Positions 15,604-19,179 of a stretch of DNA of 19,179 nucleotides are shown here, piece by piece. This stretch comes from CAZCCV01 sp964497515. Its GTDB lineage: Bacteria; Armatimonadota; UBA5829; DTLH01. Position 1 is the first letter of the stretch, and the number at the start of each line of letters is the position of its first letter. The position numbers and the translations under genes were made by a program. The notes below the pieces were generated by a model, which was not told the origin of the DNA, did not search any database, and was given only the letters and a program-made list of their open reading frames with translations. The DNA lies in NCBI GenBank assembly GCA_964497515.1, contig CAZCCV010000038.1, forward strand, positions 1 through 19,179, written 5' to 3'.

Positions 15604-15624
15604 GTGCAAACTATGAAATTGCAC
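15604..15624. promoter_or_regulatory. inverted repeat GTGCAA-N9-TTGCAC, candidate operator
   Basis: The perfect 6-bp arms GTGCAA (15604-15609) and TTGCAC (15619-15624) are spaced by 9 nt, so their centres are about 1.5 helical turns apart. The repeat begins 3 nt upstream of the extended -10, covering the -35 area of the exported-protein gene, and lies about 90 nt before the divergent DUF3795 gene. That position suits a dimeric regulator. No regulator gene lies in the window to pair with it. Confidence 0.4.
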
Positions 15625-15647
15625 CTGACGGGCCTGAAATCCTACGT

Positions 15648-15676
15648 TTGGGAGGAAAACTGTGGGAAGCTATGGA
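15648..15676 (+). promoter_or_regulatory. possible promoter of the DUF3795 gene
   Basis: TTGGGA (15648-15653) and TATGGA (15671-15676) lie 17 nt apart, with a start expected near 15683, about 30 nt before the ATG. Each hexamer departs from consensus at two positions, so this is a weak call. Confidence 0.3.
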
Positions 15677-15713
15677 ACAGTAACATACAGCTTCTCGAAA
15701 CCGGGGGTGTCTT

Positions 15714-16175
15714 ATGAAGGGTATGGAACTGATTGGCAAGTGCGGCATATACTGTGGTGTCTGCACTATCTACAGAGCCGAGCGAGACAGTCCTAATTAC
15801 CGCCAGGAACTGGCCGATACGCTTGGCAAACCAGTCGAACAGATCACCTGCCAAGGGTGTGGCGCGCTGACCTCGAAATGCTGGGGCTTCAAATGTGAGA
15901 TCCTCAAGTGTCTCCAAGACCGCGAGTTCGAGTTCTGTGACGAGTGTCCCAACTACGAAAAACGTATGTGCGACATCTACGAAGACCTCGTCGATAAGTT
16001 CAGATCTGCTGGTATGGATCTGCGGGATAATCTGGATCTTATCAGGCACGATAGGCTTGATCTTCTGCAGAAAAGTACCGAACGCGTATTTACCTGCAAG
16101 TCGTGCGGAAAGCTCAGAGCTGCGAGAGCCGAAAAGTGCCACCACTGCGGCGAGCCAACTGGGTTCAAAGCGTAG
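15714..16175 (+). CDS. cysteine-rich DUF3795-type protein with C-terminal zinc ribbon
   Basis: The function is unknown. The 153-residue protein contains 15 cysteines. The N-terminal GKCGIYCGVC (Cys10, Cys14, Cys17) is what I associate with DUF3795. It is followed by CQGCG (46, 49), Cys56, Cys61, Cys66, CDEC (75, 78) and Cys86. After a helical linker (about 87-122), a separate zinc-ribbon-like pair of knuckles appears at Cys128/131 and Cys142/145. The N-terminal cysteines could bind zinc or an iron-sulfur cluster; the ribbon almost certainly binds zinc. No signal peptide or membrane span is present, so it is probably cytosolic. The ATG at 15714 follows GGGGGTG; a second ATG at 15723 is possible. 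It is divergent from the exported-protein gene and 219 nt ahead of pdp. Confidence 0.85.
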   Translation: MKGMELIGKCGIYCGVCTIYRAERDSPNYRQELADTLGKPVEQITCQGCGALTSKCWGFKCEILKCLQDREFEFCDECPNYEKRMCDIYEDLVDKFRSAGMDLRDNLDLIRHDRLDLLQKSTERVFTCKSCGKLRAARAEKCHHCGEPTGFKA

Positions 16176-16216
16176 ATCGTCACTTATCATCGAATACCAA
16201 CACCGCGCCTGAGATA

Positions 16217-16241
16217 GCGTCAAACATCGAGAAATTGACGC
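16217..16241. repeat. inverted repeat GCGTCAA-N11-TTGACGC
   Basis: Perfect 7-bp arms (16217-16223 and 16235-16241) are separated by 11 nt in the 219-nt gap between the DUF3795 gene and pdp. No T-run follows on either strand, so it is not a standard terminator. It may be an operator for pdp or a weak RNA hairpin. The rest of the gap holds two smaller inverted repeats, CGGG-TGTT-CCCG (16264-16275) and GCGAT-TCTT-ATCGC (16290-16303), and no convincing promoter. Confidence 0.35.
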
Positions 16242-16394
16242 GAAATGAGCTCTTGTGGACGACACGGGTGTTCCCGAACCTTTGTACGTGCGATTCTTAT
16301 CGCGTTCGCATATGATCAGGAAGGTCTATGTTGTCAGGCTGCTACTTGCTGAAGCAGAGGCGGACTAAAATCCTGTCTCTTGGAGGCTATCTGT

Positions 16395-17693
16395 ATGACT
16401 GCTCCCATTTACGATACCATCGCCAAAAAACGAGACGGTAAAAAACACTCTGCTGAAGAAATCCTCGCATTTGTCAAAGGCTTCTGCTCTGGCGAAATCG
16501 CGGATTACCAAGTATCGGCTTGGTTGATGGCCGTCTGTATAAACGGACTCGACCCCGAAGAGACCACGGCTCTCACTCGTGCAATGATCGATTCTGGAGA
16601 GAGTGTGGATCTGCTTACTCGAACTGCCGTTGATAAGCACAGCACAGGCGGTGTAGGTGACAAAACATCGACTGTGCTAGCTCCACTGCTTGCAGCAGCC
16701 GGACTCACTGTAGCGAAAATGTCTGGACGTGGACTCGGAATCACCGGTGGCACTGTTGACAAGCTCGAATCGATACCCGGGTTCTCCACCGATCTCACCA
16801 AAGCACAGTTCCTTAGGCAGGCAGAACAGGTTGGCTGCGTTTTGGCAGGACAATCGGCAGACTTGGCACCAGCTGACAAAAGGCTGTATGCCCTCCGGGA
16901 TGTTACGGCTACCGTTGAGAGTATTCCCCTGATAGCATCGAGCATTATGAGCAAAAAAATCGCTTCTGGCGCGAAGGTTATCCTGCTGGACGTCAAATAC
17001 GGCTCCGGTGCCTTTATGAAGACTGTCGAAGCGGCCCGGGAGCTTGCGTTCACTATGATAGGCATCGGGAACGGACTCAACAGACGAACTTGTGCTGCCA
17101 TAACCCGAATGGATGAGCCACTCGGCCGCGCGGTGGGAAATGCTGTAGAAGTAGCAGAGGCAATCGAAACGCTTCACGGCAGAGGTCCGAATGATTTAGA
17201 AGACCTGTGCATCGAGCTTGCTTTGATGCTAACTACAAGTGCAAATAGCGGGATTACTACCAAAGAAGAGATTGCAGAGCTGATATCTTCCGGAGCCGCA
17301 CTTGCGAAGCTGAGACAGATGATTGCGGCGCAGGGAGGAGATGCCAGAGTGGCAGATGATCCGTCGCTTCTTCCAAGTGCAAAACACTGCGAGACAATCT
17401 CGGCCTCGGTAACCGGATATGTTCAATCGGTGGATGCTAGAAACATTGCTCTTGCAGCCGGGGCACTCGGTGCGGGAAGACGCAAAAAAGAAGATACGAT
17501 AGACCATACGGCGGGAGTCATCCTTACGAAGAAACGTGGCGAGGCTGTGCGTGCTGGCGAGGAAATAGCAAAAATGCTCTACAGTGGCGATGTAAATGCC
17601 AGCGAAACACGGAAGCTAATTGAAACCGCTTTTGTTATAGGCCAGAGTTGCCCCGAAGAAGAACCCGTCATAACCGAGAAGATAGGCTTCTGA
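16395..17693 (+). CDS. pdp: pyrimidine-nucleoside phosphorylase (thymidine/uridine phosphorylase)
   Basis: The enzyme reversibly splits pyrimidine nucleosides with phosphate to give the base and (deoxy)ribose 1-phosphate, in cytosolic nucleoside salvage. The 432-residue protein has the expected all-helical N-terminal region, phosphate-site motif KHSTGGVGDKTS (81-92), the family signature SGRGLGITGGTVDKLE (110-125), and the C-terminal alpha/beta segment. The close match of these motifs suggests the broad-specificity Pdp type rather than strict DeoA, but specificity cannot be read with certainty. A TTG at 16380 also opens the frame, but TGGAGG (16381-16386) sits 8 nt before the ATG at 16395, which is therefore the start. 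It is not embedded in a deo operon here. It converges with lysC, and the 95-nt gap (17694-17788) shows no clear terminator. Confidence 0.97.
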   Translation: MTAPIYDTIAKKRDGKKHSAEEILAFVKGFCSGEIADYQVSAWLMAVCINGLDPEETTALTRAMIDSGESVDLLTRTAVDKHSTGGVGDKTSTVLAPLLAAAGLTVAKMSGRGLGITGGTVDKLESIPGFSTDLTKAQFLRQAEQVGCVLAGQSADLAPADKRLYALRDVTATVESIPLIASSIMSKKIASGAKVILLDVKYGSGAFMKTVEAARELAFTMIGIGNGLNRRTCAAITRMDEPLGRAVGNAVEVAEAIETLHGRGPNDLEDLCIELALMLTTSANSGITTKEEIAELISSGAALAKLRQMIAAQGGDARVADDPSLLPSAKHCETISASVTGYVQSVDARNIALAAGALGAGRRKKEDTIDHTAGVILTKKRGEAVRAGEEIAKMLYSGDVNASETRKLIETAFVIGQSCPEEEPVITEKIGF

Positions 17694-17788
17694 TCGATTC
17701 CTTGGTTCGTTTGCTTCAAAGAACGACTGTTGAACAGAAGCCTTCCGTTCGGATTCTTAGGTGCAAAGAGTCGCCTCTTCTGCTAATG

Positions 17789-18271
17789 CTACGGCTTTTC
17801 CAACTCGAACGCCTTGTGAAGTGCGCGAACAGCCTGTTTTACCCGGTCTTCATCTATCAAGCAGGTTATTCGGATTTCACTTGTAGATATTCCCAGAATG
17901 TTTACGTCTTCGTTGGAGAGTGCTCCAAACATATGTGCCGCATATCCCGGATGGCTTCTGATTCCGCTTCCGATTATGGATATCTTGGCAACAGTTCGGT
18001 CTGTCACAAGCTGCTTGGCACCAATCTCTTTTACTACATTAGCCAGAGCTTTCTGAGTTTTATCGACATCAGAGAGGGCAACGGTGAAAGATACGTCTAC
18101 CAGCCCCGACTGCGAGACGTTTTGGAGAATCACGTCAACGTTGATATTGTTCTCAGCTAACGTGTGAAAAATCTGATAAGCGATCCCTGGGCGCTCGGGA
18201 ATTCCGACTACCGTCAGCCTGGCAACGTCGGTATCGTGCGCTATCCCTCGGACTGGGTTACGCACCTCCAT
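17789..18271 (-). CDS. aspartate kinase beta subunit from an internal in-frame start
   Basis: Within lysC, ATG at 18271 (Met248 of the full protein) is preceded by AAGGAGG at 18280-18286 with an ideal 8-nt spacing. This is a stronger ribosome site than that of the main start. Translation from here gives a 160-residue chain holding both ACT domains and no kinase domain. In B. subtilis AK II and Corynebacterium aspartokinase, from memory, the beta chain starts at about the same residue and forms alpha2-beta2 enzyme with the full-length chain. The sequence strongly suggests the same arrangement; it is inferred, not shown, that the chain is made. Confidence 0.75.
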   Translation of the reverse strand: MEVRNPVRGIAHDTDVARLTVVGIPERPGIAYQIFHTLAENNINVDVILQNVSQSGLVDVSFTVALSDVDKTQKALANVVKEIGAKQLVTDRTVAKISIIGSGIRSHPGYAAHMFGALSNEDVNILGISTSEIRITCLIDEDRVKQAVRALHKAFELEKP

Positions 18272-19012
18272 ACTTGGATCCTCCTTCTTGATTATGGTGC
18301 CTGGTGTTCTGTTGGCACTATTGGCAACCAGTATCTCAACATCATAAAGCTCTCCGAGCTCAACAGCACGAGTGTGCACTACTCGCGCACCCTGGTTGGC
18401 CATTTCGAGCATTTCTTCGTAAGTAATCACATCGAGTTTCTTTGCTTGCGGTTCGATGCGAGGGTCGGTGGTGTAGACTCCATCGACGTCGGTGTAAGTT
18501 TCACATTTGTCGGCCTTAAGCGCAGCCGCGAGAGCAACAGCAGTGGTATCGGAGCCTCCTCGTCCGAGTGTCGTAATATCCGCCCAACTGACGTTTTCTG
18601 TAATCCCTTGAAATCCGGCTACAACGACTACTTTGCCTTCATCGAGCCCTTCCATAATACGGCGTGGATCGATTTCGAGTATACGGGCTTTTGAAGGGAC
18701 TCTCTCCGTGATAATACCAGCTTGTCCACCGGTGAGCGATATCGCAGGCATACCTTCTGCCTGAATCGCCATTGTCATCAATGCGCTGGACTGCTGCTCA
18801 CCTGTTGCAAGTAGCTTGTCCATCTCTCGGTCGTCTCTTATCTCGCAGAGGTCTTTTGCCAGAGCAATCAGATCGTCGGTAGTGTCACCCATTGCAGACA
18901 CCACCACAACCACTTGGGCGCTTTTTGCCGTCTCACAGACGCGCTCTGCAATGTTGCGGATTTTCTCGGTAGTGGCGACCGAACTGCCGCCGTATTTCTG
19001 CACTATTATCAC
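17789..19012 (-). CDS. lysC: aspartate kinase, alpha (full-length) subunit
   Basis: Aspartate kinase phosphorylates L-aspartate to aspartyl phosphate, opening the lysine/diaminopimelate, threonine and methionine pathways. The 407-residue protein has KYGGSS (6-11), the kinase-domain GRGGSDTTA (150-158), and two regulatory ACT domains (about 265-335 and 342-405), with NINVDVILQNVSQSG and VNILGISTSEI as the effector-site regions. The frame reaches 19153, but GTG at 19012 yields the family-typical MIIVQKYGG and has an AGGAA site 8 nt upstream. The monofunctional ACT-ACT architecture is the lysine-sensitive type regulated together with a separate beta chain, and an in-frame internal start for that chain is present. 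The short leader holds a hairpin and no recognisable lysine riboswitch. Confidence 0.96.
   Translation of the reverse strand: MIIVQKYGGSSVATTEKIRNIAERVCETAKSAQVVVVVSAMGDTTDDLIALAKDLCEIRDDREMDKLLATGEQQSSALMTMAIQAEGMPAISLTGGQAGIITERVPSKARILEIDPRRIMEGLDEGKVVVVAGFQGITENVSWADITTLGRGGSDTTAVALAAALKADKCETYTDVDGVYTTDPRIEPQAKKLDVITYEEMLEMANQGARVVHTRAVELGELYDVEILVANSANRTPGTIIKKEDPSMEVRNPVRGIAHDTDVARLTVVGIPERPGIAYQIFHTLAENNINVDVILQNVSQSGLVDVSFTVALSDVDKTQKALANVVKEIGAKQLVTDRTVAKISIIGSGIRSHPGYAAHMFGALSNEDVNILGISTSEIRITCLIDEDRVKQAVRALHKAFELEKP
18280..18286 (-). promoter_or_regulatory. internal Shine-Dalgarno inside lysC
   Basis: AAGGAGG on the minus strand, extending to AGAAGGAGG at 18280-18288, lies 8 nt before an in-frame ATG. 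It encodes Lys-Glu-Asp within the linker between the kinase and ACT domains. It decides the start of the proposed beta subunit. Confidence 0.75.
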
Positions 19013-19034
19013 TATTGTGGTTTTCCTAGCATTT

Positions 19035-19068
19035 AAAGCCGGTGCGGACTCGCTTCCGCCCCGGCTTT
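19035..19068 (-). promoter_or_regulatory. strong 5' leader hairpin of lysC
   Basis: AAAGCCGG (19035-19042) pairs with CCGGCTTT (19061-19068). After one mismatch, GCGGA (19044-19048) pairs with TCCGC (19055-19059), closing a 6-nt loop. The hairpin starts about 4 nt after the predicted transcript start and ends 22 nt before the GTG. No T-run follows on the minus strand, so it is more likely a stabiliser or translational control element than a terminator. Confidence 0.5.
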
Positions 19069-19078
19069 GGTTACTCTC

Positions 19079-19108
19079 AGCATAGCACAACGGACGAAAC
19101 TGTGTAAA
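19079..19108 (-). promoter_or_regulatory. promoter of lysC
   Basis: TTTACA (19103-19108) and TATGCT (19079-19084) are 18 nt apart on the minus strand. Each hexamer differs slightly from consensus. The start would be near 19072, giving a leader of about 60 nt. Confidence 0.6.
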
Positions 19109-19159
19109 GAAAAGTGACACCATATGTATATGCAGAGCGACTATGTCCCCCATAACTGC

Positions 19160-19179
19160 CGTGGGATAATGTCCCCACG
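19160..19179. repeat. inverted repeat at the window edge
   Basis: CGTGGG-N8-CCCACG (19160-19165 and 19174-19179) is a perfect 6-bp inverted repeat ending on the last base, so its full extent is unknown. It lies upstream of the lysC promoter and could belong to the terminator or control region of a neighbour outside the window. Confidence 0.35.

Noticed and set aside
15642..16265. 207-codon open frame opposite the DUF3795 gene
   Set aside because: The plus-strand gene has a clear cysteine pattern, while the opposite frame is low in recognisable motifs and lacks a sensible start context.
19013..19179. lysine riboswitch before lysC
   Set aside because: The predicted leader is only about 60 nt with one hairpin, far shorter than the lysine riboswitch.

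Overview
The window reads as an ordinary, densely coded bacterial chromosome segment. Base composition is moderate, there are no phage, transposon or CRISPR signatures, and every core gene looks intact. Most genes lie on the minus strand; only a small DUF3795-type gene and a pyrimidine-nucleoside phosphorylase lie on the plus strand. The mix suggests an uncultured Terrabacteria-like lineage: a YteA-like DksA/TraR zinc finger beside lspA, a membrane-anchored parvulin fused to TPRs, and a two-subunit aspartate kinase. Armatimonadota is one guess; the phylum is speculative because no search was possible.

Region 1 (about 1-6500, minus) is a protein-quality block. In transcription order it holds a tRNA-Lys/Leu/Gly cluster behind two strong tandem sigma70-type promoters, then trigger factor, ClpP, ClpX and Lon. 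Trigger factor handles nascent chains, ClpXP and Lon degrade damaged or tagged proteins. Two hairpins followed by T-runs, one before tig and one between clpX and lon, look like terminators or attenuators that split the block into adjustable units.

Region 2 (about 6490-13850, minus) begins upstream with ileS, then a DksA/TraR-type zinc-finger gene, lspA and lgt, packed with a 9-nt gap and two overlaps and therefore probably one translationally coupled operon. LspA and Lgt are the peptidase and diacylglyceryl transferase of lipoprotein maturation. Next come a separately promoted SurA/PpiD-like membrane-anchored chaperone with a TPR tail, a hairpin terminator, and rsmI (16S rRNA 2'-O-methyltransferase).

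Region 3 (about 13850-17700) is the least conventional. It has an exported protein of unknown function (minus) with a Spy/CpxP-like helical N-terminus and a possible BamE-like C-terminus, a divergent cysteine-rich DUF3795 protein, and pdp. A perfect inverted repeat lies on the promoter side of the exported-protein gene.

Region 4 (about 17700-19179, minus) is aspartate kinase. Inside it is a near-perfect Shine-Dalgarno and ATG in frame, at the place where an independent regulatory beta subunit starts in known alpha2-beta2 aspartokinases. Its leader opens with a strong hairpin.

No wholly new system was recognised. The most rewarding items are the nested lysC beta start, the strand-polarised RNA stem before tig, the structured ileS and lysC leaders, and the exported orphan with its inverted-repeat control region. 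Positions 1-69, downstream of lon, show nothing beyond a tiny inverted repeat (50-59).
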